DNA of 8,972 nt from Verrucomicrobiales bacterium (GCA_003527555.1 DPWT01000230.1:1-8972), one strand, 5' to 3'. Positions 1-7,103 are shown, counted from the stretch's first letter. Numbers and translations are program-made. The notes: a model not told the origin generated them from the sequence alone.

Positions 1-1420
1 GCGCGTCTTTAACAATGCCAAGATCTCCGATCACTTCGCCATCATTCCTACCGGACGATTTGTCAAACTAGACGAGGCAGCTGCCAAAATTTTTTATCTT
101 GTCACCAAACGGTTCCTCGCCGTTTTTTACCCACATGCTGAGTTTCTCAACACTCGCCGTTCCACACGTATAACAACATCTGACGCCACTGATGCTTTCC
201 TAACAACCGGAAAGATTCTCGTTAAACCAGGCTGGCTTGCCGTCTACGGTCGAGAGCCCGGAGTCGCCGCAGGTAAAGACGAACTCTGCTCGGTTTCCGA
301 AGGGGAAACAGCACAAGTCTCTGACATAGAGGTTAAACACGATGAGACTAAACCTCCCGCACGTTTCAATGAGGCCACTCTGCTCTCCGCCATGGAAGGC
401 GCAGGCAAACTCATCGACGACGAAGATCTGCGTGAAGCGATGTCTGAGCGGGGACTCGGAACACCTGCAACTCGTGCCGCTACAATTGAGGGACTCATAC
501 GACAAAAGTATATCGAGCGTGACGGACGTGACCTTCTCGTTACTCGCCGCGGACTACGCCTCATCGAAATTACTGAGGAACTCGGCATCCAAGCACTCGC
601 CTCACCATCCATGACCGGCGACTGGGAAAGCAAACTCCGCCAAATGGAGCAAGGCGAGCTCTCCCGACCCGAATTTATGCACGAGATTATCGATTTCACA
701 TCAGATATCGTTAACCGCGCCAAGACATACACCGCCGAACTGAAGAACAAGATCTTCCCTGATTTGACCTCCATCTGCCCAAATTGCCAAGCAGACAAAC
801 TCAAAACCACCGATGCTACTTATGAGTGCTATAACCCAGAATGCGGATTCCAAACCAGCCGATACATCGCATCACGCGAGCTCAAACCCGAGGAAGCCCG
901 TGAGTTGTTAGAAAAGAGATTTGTTGGCCCACTCGAGGACTTCAAGTCACGGTTCAACCGTCCCTTCGAGGCGGCGCTTGAGCTCAAACAAGAAGTCTCC
1001 AAAACTGGTAAACTAGGGAAATGGAAAGTCGGATTTGTATTTGACGATGGAGATAATGAACGTGACGAACTTACTGATGATCAAATCATTGCGACCGTCA
1101 CAACTCCCGATGGTAAAGAGGCTAAAATTCACGAGACCAACAAAGCTTGGTACGTCCTCTCGATCACTAACAAAGACAATCCAGACGGCATCCGCATTTC
1201 AAGAACTATTCTCCAGTGTGAGCTGCCAAGTGAGCAAGGGGTCAAACTCATCGAGAAAGGAAAAACAGATCTGGTTAAGGGATTTATCTCAAAACGCACC
1301 AAACGCGCCTTTTCTGCCTTCCTCACCTTCGATCACGGAACTGGCAAAATTGGCTTTGAGTTTGAACCAAGAAAAACCGCGAAAAAAGCAGCCAAGAAAG
1401 CAGCCAAGAAAAAGTCATAG
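1..1420 (+). CDS. topB: DNA topoisomerase III-like type IA topoisomerase, C-terminal part (5' end outside window)
   Basis: Type IA topoisomerases cut one DNA strand through a tyrosine and pass the other strand, relaxing or decatenating DNA. The frame is open from base 2 and gives 472 residues up to TAG at 1418-1420. Near the start is a KISDHFAIIPT stretch, the segment that follows the catalytic-tyrosine region in this family; the tyrosine itself should lie just upstream of the window. The family signature GLGTPATRAATIEGLI is at about residues 151-166 of the fragment. A zinc-finger-like CX2CX13CX4C follows (Cys 259, 262, 276, 281). Two C-terminal topoisomerase repeats come next: GPLEDFKSRFNRPFEAAL at about 309-326, and a GFISK...AFLTF...IGFEFE copy near the end. 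The protein ends in an AKKAAKKAAKKKS tail that probably binds DNA non-specifically. The HFAIIPT/GTPATRA pattern with C-terminal repeats points to topB rather than topA, but the missing N-terminus leaves some doubt. Confidence 0.88.
   Translation, partial: RVFNNAKISDHFAIIPTGRFVKLDEAAAKIFYLVTKRFLAVFYPHAEFLNTRRSTRITTSDATDAFLTTGKILVKPGWLAVYGREPGVAAGKDELCSVSEGETAQVSDIEVKHDETKPPARFNEATLLSAMEGAGKLIDDEDLREAMSERGLGTPATRAATIEGLIRQKYIERDGRDLLVTRRGLRLIEITEELGIQALASPSMTGDWESKLRQMEQGELSRPEFMHEIIDFTSDIVNRAKTYTAELKNKIFPDLTSICPNCQADKLKTTDATYECYNPECGFQTSRYIASRELKPEEARELLEKRFVGPLEDFKSRFNRPFEAALELKQEVSKTGKLGKWKVGFVFDDGDNERDELTDDQIIATVTTPDGKEAKIHETNKAWYVLSITNKDNPDGIRISRTILQCELPSEQGVKLIEKGKTDLVKGFISKRTKRAFSAFLTFDHGTGKIGFEFEPRKTAKKAAKKAAKKKS
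1388..1411 (+). repeat. 12-bp tandem repeat encoding the Ala/Lys tail of the topoisomerase
   Basis: Two exact copies of GCAGCCAAGAAA lie head to tail at 1388-1399 and 1400-1411, each encoding Ala-Ala-Lys-Lys. Basic tails of this kind vary in copy number between related proteins, so this is probably simple in-frame repeat expansion. Confidence 0.8.
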
Positions 1421-1427
1421 CCAACAC

Positions 1428-1444
1428 ATATCTCTCTGAGATAT
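1428..1444 (+). other. Perfect 7-bp stem-loop just after the topB stop
   Basis: ATATCTC, a TCT loop and GAGATAT form a perfect inverted repeat starting seven bases after the topoisomerase stop codon. No T-run follows, so it is not a classical intrinsic terminator. It could stabilise the mRNA 3' end or serve as an operator ahead of pckG. Confidence 0.45.
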
Positions 1445-1457
1445 CGTACAACATTCC

Positions 1458-1466
1458 TGCCATAAT
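1458..1466 (+). promoter_or_regulatory. Candidate extended -10 promoter for pckG
   Basis: TGC followed by CATAAT matches an extended -10 element (TGn plus a hexamer one base off TATAAT), 60 bases upstream of the pckG ATG. No convincing -35 sits at the right distance, which extended -10 promoters can tolerate. This is one short motif in AT-containing intergenic DNA, so the call is tentative. Confidence 0.3.
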
Positions 1467-1525
1467 ATCAGCACACTGTGGATTGCCTTTGTATGCGGCA
1501 TAGTGTGTGCTAGTAACGCCCTGTC

Positions 1526-3367
1526 ATGAGTTCTATTACATCAACCAGTCACGCTGGCCTAGCCACTTGGGTCATGGAAATGACCACCCTCTGCAAGCCT
1601 ACAGATGTCCGCTGGTGCGACGGATCACAGGCTGAATGGGAAGAACTAACACAGCTCTTGTGTGACACCGGAACCTTTACCCGACTCAATCCCGACAAAC
1701 GCCCTAACTCGTTTCTTGCGCGTTCATCTCCAGGTGACGTCGCCCGCGTGGAGGATCGCACATTCATCTGCACACGTCGTCCAGACCAAGTGGGCCCGAC
1801 CAATAACTGGGCTGACCCGAAGGAGATGCTTGCCACCATGCACGAGAAGTTTGACGGCTGTATGGAAGGTCGCACCATGTATGTGATTCCCTTCTGCATG
1901 GGGCCAATTGACTCCCCACTTGCCAAAATTGGCGTGCAGGTGACGGACTCCGCATACGTCGTGGTCAATATGAAGATCATGGCCAACATGGGTGCCGATG
2001 TGCTTAAACGGTTAGAGGATGAGACGAATGGCCATGCACCTCAAAAACGCGATGGCCATGCCAATTTCATCCCATGCGCCCACACCGCCGGCATGCCACT
2101 CACCGAAGGCGTAAAAGACATCCCGTGGCCCTGTAACGATGAGGAAAAATACATCTGCCACTTCCCCGAGACCCGTGAGATCTGGTCCTACGGATCAGGC
2201 TACGGCGGCAACGCTCTGTTAGGAAAAAAATGCCTAGCACTGCGCATTGCATCAAACATCGCACGCGAGCACAACTGGATGGCAGAGCACATGCTCATCC
2301 TTGGTTTGGAATCTCCCGAAGGTGAAAAAACCTACATCTCCGCCGCATTTCCCTCGGCCTGCGGTAAGACCAACCTAGCGATGCTCGTACCACCGAAAAA
2401 ATACGCTGATGCCGGATGGAAAACCACCATCATCGGTGATGACATCGCATGGCTCTGGCCACACGAAGACGGTACACTACACGCTATTAACCCAGAAAAC
2501 GGATACTTTGGTGTCGCTCCTGGCACCTCCTACGAGACCAATCCGATCGCTATGGACTCAATGCTCGAGAACGCTATTTTCACCAACGTCGGACTGACCG
2601 ATGACGGTGACGTCTGGTGGGAGGGCCTCACTGATGAGCCCCCAGCACATCTAATCGACTGGAAAGGCAACGATTGGACACCGGACAGCGACACGCCAGC
2701 AGCTCACCCGAACGCACGCTTCACGGCACCCGCCCATCAGTGCCCGACGATTGATCCTGAGTGGCAGAACCCAGATGGTGTTCCAATCTCTGCGATCGTC
2801 TTTGGAGGGCGCCGCCCATCCACCATGCCTCTTGTCTATCAGGCATTCAACTGGTCGCACGGCGTTTACGTTGGTGCCACCATGGGCTCTGAAGTCACCG
2901 CTGCAGCCATTGGCCTGAAGGCTGGTGTCCGACGCGATCCATTTGCCCAGCTTCCCTTCGCTGGATACAACATGGGCGAATATATCGGCCACTGGTTATC
3001 AATGCGAAATGAAATTAAAAACGTTCCACGTATCTTCCATGTAAACTGGTTCCGCCTCGATGAGGACGGCAAGTTCCTCTGGCCCGGATTCGGTGAAAAT
3101 ATGAGGGTGTTGGAATGGATCGTAAACCGCTGCCACGGCCGCATCCCAGGCCACGAAACCAACATCGGCTGGACGCCTCACTTCGAGGACTTCGATATCG
3201 AAGGTATCGATTATAACGAGGAGCAATTCAATAAAGCCATGGCTATCGACAACGAGGAATGGAAAGCCGAACTACTCTCACAAGGAGAACTCTTCCTCAA
3301 TCTCTACGATCACTTACCGAAGGAACTTGTGTTCCAGCGCGAACTGTTAGCAGCACGCCTCACCTGA
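1526..3367 (+). CDS. pckG: Phosphoenolpyruvate carboxykinase (GTP)
   Basis: This cytoplasmic enzyme converts oxaloacetate and GTP to phosphoenolpyruvate, GDP and CO2, linking the TCA cycle to gluconeogenesis. The 613-residue product is full length for the GTP-dependent family. Diagnostic motifs are present in order: [14 protein letters not shown] at about 222-235 (metal-binding lysine), AEHMLILG with the metal-ligand His255, the P-loop FPSACGKTN at 275-283 with its reactive Cys279, kinase motif 2 GDDIAW at 304-309, the GGRRP substrate loop, the SEVTAAA start of the mobile lid, and FLWPGFGEN, which supplies guanine-stacking phenylalanines. No catalytic residue appears to be missing. The ATG at 1526 gives an N-terminus of normal length; no Shine-Dalgarno sequence precedes it. 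The gene stands alone between topB and a DUF4174 gene, with its own trailer and terminator, so it is probably monocistronic. Confidence 0.98.
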   Translation: MSSITSTSHAGLATWVMEMTTLCKPTDVRWCDGSQAEWEELTQLLCDTGTFTRLNPDKRPNSFLARSSPGDVARVEDRTFICTRRPDQVGPTNNWADPKEMLATMHEKFDGCMEGRTMYVIPFCMGPIDSPLAKIGVQVTDSAYVVVNMKIMANMGADVLKRLEDETNGHAPQKRDGHANFIPCAHTAGMPLTEGVKDIPWPCNDEEKYICHFPETREIWSYGSGYGGNALLGKKCLALRIASNIAREHNWMAEHMLILGLESPEGEKTYISAAFPSACGKTNLAMLVPPKKYADAGWKTTIIGDDIAWLWPHEDGTLHAINPENGYFGVAPGTSYETNPIAMDSMLENAIFTNVGLTDDGDVWWEGLTDEPPAHLIDWKGNDWTPDSDTPAAHPNARFTAPAHQCPTIDPEWQNPDGVPISAIVFGGRRPSTMPLVYQAFNWSHGVYVGATMGSEVTAAAIGLKAGVRRDPFAQLPFAGYNMGEYIGHWLSMRNEIKNVPRIFHVNWFRLDEDGKFLWPGFGENMRVLEWIVNRCHGRIPGHETNIGWTPHFEDFDIEGIDYNEEQFNKAMAIDNEEWKAELLSQGELFLNLYDHLPKELVFQRELLAARLT

Positions 3368-3373
3368 GCCCAC

Positions 3374-3400
3374 ATGTGGTAACGGCACCTGTCACCACAT
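3374..3400 (+). terminator. Hairpin immediately after pckG (weak terminator or mRNA stabiliser)
   Basis: ATGTGGT at 3374-3380 pairs with ACCACAT at 3394-3400. After one A-C mismatch, ACGG pairs with CTGT plus the adjacent C (one G-U), closing a three-base loop. This makes an 11-pair stem seven bases downstream of the stop. It is followed only by ATATCTCTTT, so termination here would be inefficient. Confidence 0.5.
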
Positions 3401-3417
3401 ATCTCTTTAAAAACTCA

Positions 3418-3468
3418 ACCTCTCGGCGGCCAAAATCTGCCTGTTCTCCATAACTTTAGAGGAGAGGT
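3418..3468 (+). other. Second inverted repeat in the pckG 3' trailer
   Basis: ACCTCTC at 3418-3424 is perfectly complementary to GAGAGGT at 3462-3468. An alternative inner pairing (TCTCC with GGAGA) shares the right arm. Together with the hairpins on either side, it makes most of the 155 bases between the pckG stop and the terminator capable of folding. Whether this is a processed small RNA or just a 3' UTR cannot be told from sequence. Confidence 0.3.
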
Positions 3469-3483
3469 GATACCAACTTACTC

Positions 3484-3522
3484 AAGCCCGACGCTCCAGT
3501 ATGAGTACGCGGGCTTTATTTT
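3484..3522 (+). terminator. Intrinsic terminator downstream of pckG
   Basis: AAGCCCG at 3484-3490 pairs with CGGGCTT at 3510-3516. Two more C-G pairs form inside once A3491 is bulged out. The stem runs straight into TTTATTTT. It lies 117 bases after the pckG stop and 33 bases before the next gene, so it separates the two transcription units. Confidence 0.75.
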
Positions 3523-3547
3523 GACAGCTGCACAGTTAGCATTAGAT
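3521..3547 (+). promoter_or_regulatory. Possible promoter of the DUF4174 gene, -35 inside the terminator T-tract
   Basis: A perfect TTGACA at 3521-3526 uses the last two T residues of the preceding terminator. The best downstream hexamer is TTAGAT at 3542-3547, a poor -10 with a 15-base spacer. If used, transcription would begin at or very near the GTG start at 3555, giving a leaderless mRNA. The -35 match is exact but the -10 is weak. Confidence 0.3.
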
Positions 3548-3554
3548 TTCCATT

Positions 3555-3983
3555 GTGAATCCTAAGCTCTTCCTACAAGTCGTTATACTCGTCATGATCC
3601 CATCATTTGCCCACTGCGAAAAACAACAAACTCTCAACGACACAAACAATCTAAAATGGAAAAACCGTGTCCTTTTGATTCAACAAAAGCAGGGTGATAG
3701 CCAAACACTCATATTACTCAAGACAGCAAAGCAGCAGATTGACGAACGTCATATGATCTGGATCGTTACTCATGAATCAGGCACAACATCCAACTACCCG
3801 CATAACATCTCCACCAAACTAACCAACCAAATAACCAAGGAGCACTTCACCAACAAAAATATTTGTGCTGTACTCATCGGTAAAGATGGTCATGTGAAGG
3901 CCAGATATAAAAATCTCGATCTCACAAAAATCTTTGCTCTCATCGATACCATGCCGATGCGACAACGCGAGATGAGAAAGTAA
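3555..3983 (+). CDS. Secreted DUF4174 family protein
   Basis: The 142-residue product begins with a short basic N-terminus and a hydrophobic stretch (about residues 5-16), then PSFA. This is a probable Sec signal peptide cut after Ala19. The rest matches the DUF4174 pattern as I recall it: a WKNRVLLI strand near the mature start, a DERHMIWIV strand, a central AVLIGKDGHVKARY segment, and the family-typical C-terminus LIDTMPMRQREMRK. DUF4174 proteins are small, probably thioredoxin-like in fold, and of unknown function; no CXXC redox pair is visible here. The start is a GTG with no Shine-Dalgarno sequence; an in-frame ATG at 3594 would delete most of the signal peptide, so GTG is preferred. The gene is alone, convergent with yidC, and rich in Lys, Asn, Gln and Thr. 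Confidence 0.8.
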   Translation: MNPKLFLQVVILVMIPSFAHCEKQQTLNDTNNLKWKNRVLLIQQKQGDSQTLILLKTAKQQIDERHMIWIVTHESGTTSNYPHNISTKLTNQITKEHFTNKNICAVLIGKDGHVKARYKNLDLTKIFALIDTMPMRQREMRK

Positions 3984-4073
3984 ACCCTACCTAGCTCTCA
4001 AGTCATCAAACGGACTGCACACACCACAGCCACTCTGCCATTCATAGGCAGGCAGCCCTTTCCTACGGTGCTG

Positions 4074-4110
4074 AAACCAAAAGCCGCGCCAACCAAGAAG
4101 GCGGACGCGG
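4074..4110 (-). terminator. Probable intrinsic terminator of the rnpA-yidD-yidC unit
   Basis: Read on the minus strand, CCGCG and CC pair with GG and CGCGG across a four-base bulge and a nine-base loop, followed by CTTTTGGTTT. The stem starts about 28 bases beyond the yidC stop. The bulge and the interrupted U-tract make it weaker than the rpmH terminator, but its position fits. Confidence 0.5.
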
Positions 4111-4138
4111 TGATGGGAATGAATTTTAGGAAGTCGTG

Positions 4139-6073
4139 TTAACCCCCGGTGCGTGGTGGGCGTTTTTTCCCAGACTTCTTTGCAGGCGTGGCATCGCGCA
4201 TCGGCTTTTTGCCACCACCACCTTTAGCGGCTTCCTGCGCCTGCTGCATTGCCTCGGCACGTTCAGCCATGCGCTCCATGAAGGATTTTTTACCTGGCTT
4301 TCCGGCTTTGGCGCGCTTCTGGAGCTCGGGCTCTGGCATACGGTTCATCAACCATGTTTGACCAATGGAAAAGATGTTCTGCGTGGTCCAGTAGAGCGCC
4401 AGAGCTGAGGCAAAGTTATAACAAAAGAAAAAGAACATCAACGGCATGAACATCATGATACGCCGCTGCATCTTGTCGCCAGTGTTAGGCGTCATTTTCA
4501 TCTGCAATACCATGGTGACCGCCATCAGTATGGGTAGAAGGTTAACCGGTGTGGTGTCGCCAAGGAATGGCAGACCGAACGGCAACTCATAGACAGTATC
4601 CGGCATGGAAAGATCATCTACCCAGAGGAATGGCTGACCACGCAACTCAACCGCATACTGTAACATGCGGTAGTAACCAAAAAAGATCGGAATCTGCAGG
4701 AACATCGGCAAGCAACCACCCATCGGATTAATGTGGTATTCCTTATAGAGCTTCATCGTTTCCTGATTCAGCTTCTGTGGGTTATCCTTATACTTTTCTC
4801 GCAGATCCTTCATGATAGGCTGGAGCTTAGACATACGCTTCATGGTGCGCGTGGACTTGTTATGAAGCGGCCAAATGACGATTCGTATCAAAATGGTAAG
4901 AGCAATGATAGATAATCCCCACGCCCACTTATTGGCGGTTTTTGAAAATGCCACGTCATGCAACCAGTTCAGCGTATTACTCAGTATAACGGATATGGGT
5001 GTAAACCACCCGTAGTTGAGCACCTCATCCACGTTACCCTCCATTTTCTTAAGCAAGCTATAGCGCTTAGGTCCCATATAAACCGTGAAGGATAGTGTCT
5101 CGTAATCTCCTGTGGCGATCTTACGCGTGGGTAGACTAAAGCCTGACCTCACCGCATAGTTTTTCTTTTTAGGATCGTCACCAGGTAATTCAACCTCTGC
5201 CGACTTTGCCCAGAAAGAAGATGCAAATTTTTCAGTCGGGCGAACGAGCGTAGTGAAAAACTGATTAGACACACCAGAATATTCCAACTCCTCCGCACTT
5301 TCTTTAAGCTGCGACTGCGCACCGTGGAAAAACCCTTTATCTACCTCAGCTCCAGCGGATGTTGTGGTATTCTCAAAGCTACCGTCATTCAAGTAGAAGG
5401 CTCCTCCCTGATCCGGCCACTCACGCTGATGTAGGGGACTGGCGGTACCATTAAAAAAGTGGTAGTTCTGCAAGCTTACCATGGCTTCACCTTCGTTGCG
5501 GAAAGTTATATCAAGAGTGAGCAACCATGGAGCGCCAGGATTCTTATCATCTTCGACAAGCGCCCATCTTTTTTTGATGATCAATCCATTAGCAGTCTTG
5601 GCCGTGCAATAGACCGCATTTTCATTTTCAGGCTTTACCAGATCATAATTGAGAGCCAAGTAGTCATCGGGTCCCTCGCCAAGAGCGCCCACTGGTGCAG
5701 GTGCGTCTGCATTCAATAGCACATTCTGCGTGCTGGATCCAACCGCATATTGGTTGTGAAGTAGGGCTGATTTGATACCGCCACCCCGCGAGGTTACAGT
5801 ATAGGTAACATTCACTTTACCGTTATTGATCGAGGTGAGCTCTATGGTATTCTCACCAACAGTCGGCACAGGGGGCTCAACGACAAGTCCGCTTTTAGAC
5901 TGCAAATTTTCAGGGGCGCTGGCATCGCCAACGGCAGGTAATGATGTGGCAGGCTTACCATCTTTTTCCTTTATCGGCTGAGGCACAGCTGATGGTTTTT
6001 CCGGCATGTAGAAAAAATTCAGCGCGAGTAATACTGCGCAGATTGTGAGTATGATCCATCCTTTGCGGTCCAT
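4139..6073 (-). CDS. yidC: Membrane protein insertase YidC
   Basis: YidC inserts and folds inner-membrane proteins, alone or with SecYEG. The 644-residue product has the Gram-negative layout. MDRKGWIILTICAVLLALNF is an N-terminal signal anchor. A large periplasmic domain runs from about 30 to 350. The conserved C-terminal insertase core has hydrophobic segments at about 384-404, 453-472, 508-525 and 541-570. Arg397 in LTILIRIVIWPL is the groove arginine that contacts substrates. The coiled cytoplasmic loop with KLQPIMKDLREKYKDNPQKL and the MGGCLPMFLQIPIF signature are both present. The tail after about 580 is very basic with a GGGG run (617-621) and many lysines, as in Oxa1-like proteins whose tail binds ribosomes. 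The ATG at 6073 has no Shine-Dalgarno sequence; an AT-rich heptad repeat fills the spacer before it. It is the last gene of the minus-strand cluster. Confidence 0.97.
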   Translation of the reverse strand: MDRKGWIILTICAVLLALNFFYMPEKPSAVPQPIKEKDGKPATSLPAVGDASAPENLQSKSGLVVEPPVPTVGENTIELTSINNGKVNVTYTVTSRGGGIKSALLHNQYAVGSSTQNVLLNADAPAPVGALGEGPDDYLALNYDLVKPENENAVYCTAKTANGLIIKKRWALVEDDKNPGAPWLLTLDITFRNEGEAMVSLQNYHFFNGTASPLHQREWPDQGGAFYLNDGSFENTTTSAGAEVDKGFFHGAQSQLKESAEELEYSGVSNQFFTTLVRPTEKFASSFWAKSAEVELPGDDPKKKNYAVRSGFSLPTRKIATGDYETLSFTVYMGPKRYSLLKKMEGNVDEVLNYGWFTPISVILSNTLNWLHDVAFSKTANKWAWGLSIIALTILIRIVIWPLHNKSTRTMKRMSKLQPIMKDLREKYKDNPQKLNQETMKLYKEYHINPMGGCLPMFLQIPIFFGYYRMLQYAVELRGQPFLWVDDLSMPDTVYELPFGLPFLGDTTPVNLLPILMAVTMVLQMKMTPNTGDKMQRRIMMFMPLMFFFFCYNFASALALYWTTQNIFSIGQTWLMNRMPEPELQKRAKAGKPGKKSFMERMAERAEAMQQAQEAAKGGGGKKPMRDATPAKKSGKKRPPRTGG

Positions 6074-6083
6074 GGTAGATGAG

Positions 6084-6111
6084 TTTTAAGTGTTAAATAT
6101 TAAATGTTAAG
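6084..6111 (-). repeat. Four tandem AT-rich heptads between yidD and yidC
   Basis: On the plus strand TTTTAAG, TGTTAAA, TATTAAA and TGTTAAG lie head to tail, a degenerate 7-base repeat filling more than half of the 48-base yidD-yidC spacer. In the mRNA it would be an unstructured A/U-rich leader just upstream of the SD-less yidC start, possibly helping ribosome loading. A DNA-binding role is equally possible. Confidence 0.55.
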
Positions 6112-6121
6112 TTTGAAAAAT

Positions 6122-6376
6122 CTATTTTTTAGGCGGCACGGGATCGTCTCCACATCCGCTCCAGGGATGACAACGTAAAATACGCCGAGCACCAAGCCAA
6201 GATCCGTGGAATGGACCATGAATTCTTACGGCTTGTATGAAATAATTTGAGCAGGTTGGGTGATAACGGCAGCCACTATTGGGACTGACTACTTTGAGAA
6301 TGGGATTAAGAAATTTCTGGTAGAAGCGAATACCGCAATAGATCAGAGTGCTGAGCAGGCGGTTGATAATGTTCAC
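6122..6376 (-). CDS. yidD: Membrane protein insertion efficiency factor YidD
   Basis: YidD is a small, membrane-associated protein that helps YidC-dependent insertion. The 84-residue product has the family's usual size. It has an amphipathic/hydrophobic N-terminus ([20 protein letters not shown]), then [17 protein letters not shown] at 35-50 and [20 protein letters not shown] at 62-81. Cysteines 36, 42, 69 and 75 are the conserved set. The start is GTG at 6376, 15 bases after the rnpA stop, without a Shine-Dalgarno sequence, which suggests co-transcription and perhaps coupling with rnpA. yidC follows 48 bases later, so product and partner are made from one message. Confidence 0.95.
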   Translation of the reverse strand: MNIINRLLSTLIYCGIRFYQKFLNPILKVVSPNSGCRYHPTCSNYFIQAVRIHGPFHGSWLGARRILRCHPWSGCGDDPVPPKK

Positions 6377-6391
6377 GGTTACAACGGTTAA

Positions 6392-6739
6392 TCATGCGAC
6401 GAGGATGCCAAGACGGCGAGCCTGCTTGAGCCAGTCCGTCTCCAGCTCAGAAAACGTAGCCTCGGGGGCGCGCCAGCGGAGTACGGTTACAAGGTATTTT
6501 TTCCCATCAGCAGAGGGCAAATGTTTAGCACAAATCGCGTGGATACGGCGGCGGAGGAGATTGCGTGTGACAGCATTGCCAACTTTACGTGTCACAATGA
6601 CACCCAGCTTATGGTGAGGTAGCTCTATATCTTCAAGATAGCTGAGCACGAGGAAACGGCCGGCCTTGGCTTTTCCATGGTTGCGTGTGCGGGTGAATTC
6701 CGCGTGACGGGTCATACTGAATTTCCGCTGCAGTCTCAT
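6392..6739 (-). CDS. rnpA: Ribonuclease P protein component
   Basis: RnpA joins the RNase P RNA to remove 5' leaders from pre-tRNAs. The product carries the RNR signature RKVGNAVTRNLLRRRIH at about 51-67, plus the early aromatic segment (HAEFTRTRNHG) and the KLGVIVTRK strand typical of the family. I chose the ATG at 6739 (115 residues) because MRLQRKFSMTRHAEF aligns with usual RnpA N-termini and because AAAGG sits just upstream, the only purine-rich SD-like site in this cluster. An in-frame ATG at 6769 would add MLTIRANKGT, giving 125 residues, but it begins only 24 bases after the rpmH terminator. The gene follows rpmH and precedes yidD, the usual order. Confidence 0.93.
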   Translation of the reverse strand: MRLQRKFSMTRHAEFTRTRNHGKAKAGRFLVLSYLEDIELPHHKLGVIVTRKVGNAVTRNLLRRRIHAICAKHLPSADGKKYLVTVLRWRAPEATFSELETDWLKQARRLGILVA

Positions 6740-6792
6740 AGTGCCTTTATTTGCTCTTATGGTTAGCATGAACTTTAAAAACAGAAACTAAT

Positions 6793-6822
6793 AAAAAACG
6801 GCCACCTTTAAAGGGGTGACCG
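6793..6822 (-). terminator. Strong intrinsic terminator between rpmH and rnpA
   Basis: On the minus strand CGGTCACC (from 6822) pairs fully with GGTGGCCG (to 6799), eight pairs with one G-U, around a short CCTTTAAA loop. It is followed at once by TTTTTT. This is the best terminator in the window. It implies that rpmH is often transcribed alone and that rnpA-yidD-yidC relies on read-through or a promoter of its own, which I could not identify. Confidence 0.8.
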
Positions 6823-6834
6823 TATGATGATGAA

Positions 6835-6879
6835 CACCGAGCTCGACAGTCCTGAAGGGACAGCCCACTTATGGGCCAG
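6835..6879 (-). ncRNA. Possible three-way-junction RNA in the rpmH 3' UTR
   Basis: An outer stem can form from ACAC at 6835-6838 with GTGT near 6876, plus GCTC with GAGC across a small internal loop. It encloses two hairpins: GTCC with GGAC (five-base loop) and GCCCA with TGGGC (CTTA loop). The block sits between the rpmH stop and the terminator and would be transcribed with rpmH on the minus strand. It could be a structured trailer, a processed small RNA or an attenuator. Helices are short and found by eye, so this is a hypothesis. Confidence 0.3.
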
Positions 6880-6914
6880 AGCCGTGTATGTCAGGTAACC
6901 GCCCTCAAAGCGAA

Positions 6915-7103
6915 CTAAGCAGCCTTGGTGTGCTGCTTGACGTGGCGCTTGAAGTGAATCTCTGCACCTTTAGGAAGGAGGCGTTTGCGGCCTTTCTGAC
7001 GGCGGCGGCGCAGTGTGTCGCGCCCGGCCTTGGTGCTCATGCGGGCACGAAAACCGTGCTGGCGTTTGCGAACTCTTTTGGATGGCTGATAAGTACGTTT
7101 CAT
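6915..7103 (-). CDS. rpmH: 50S ribosomal protein L34, C-terminally extended
   Basis: L34 is a small, very basic protein of the large ribosomal subunit that binds 23S rRNA. Residues 1-41 follow the family almost exactly: [20 protein letters not shown], then RMSTKAGR and [11 protein letters not shown]. Most bacterial L34 proteins stop within a few residues of this point (about 44-46 aa), but this one continues to 62 with [21 protein letters not shown]. The extension is basic and in frame, with an ordinary TAG stop, so a sequencing frameshift is possible but not required. The ATG at 7103 has no Shine-Dalgarno sequence. It is the first gene of the minus-strand block, with a long leader of its own and a terminator after it. 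Confidence 0.96.
   Translation of the reverse strand: MKRTYQPSKRVRKRQHGFRARMSTKAGRDTLRRRRQKGRKRLLPKGAEIHFKRHVKQHTKAA

Noticed and set aside
244..810. Long antisense open frame (188 codons) opposite topB
   Set aside because: It lies wholly within the topoisomerase coding region, its translation is Ser/Arg-rich with no recognisable motif, and it is a typical shadow frame.
1425..1435. 11-base CACATATCTCT found after both topB and pckG (second copy 3396-3406)
   Set aside because: Several chance 11-base repeats are expected in a window this size, and the two copies lie in different structural contexts.
1483..1511. TTGCCT as a -35 for pckG
   Set aside because: At 16-18 bases downstream there is only TGTGCT or similar, which is not a credible -10; the extended -10 at 1458-1466 is the better candidate.
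3594..3620. Lipobox in the DUF4174 signal peptide (cysteine at residue 21)
   Set aside because: The residues before the cysteine are Phe-Ala-His; His at -1 does not fit a lipobox, so signal peptidase I cleavage after Ala19 is more likely.
6740..6769. ATG at 6769 as the rnpA start
   Set aside because: It adds ten residues not expected in RnpA, lacks any SD-like site and lies almost against the terminator. ATG 6739 fits the family and has AAAGG upstream. The alternative is not fully excluded.
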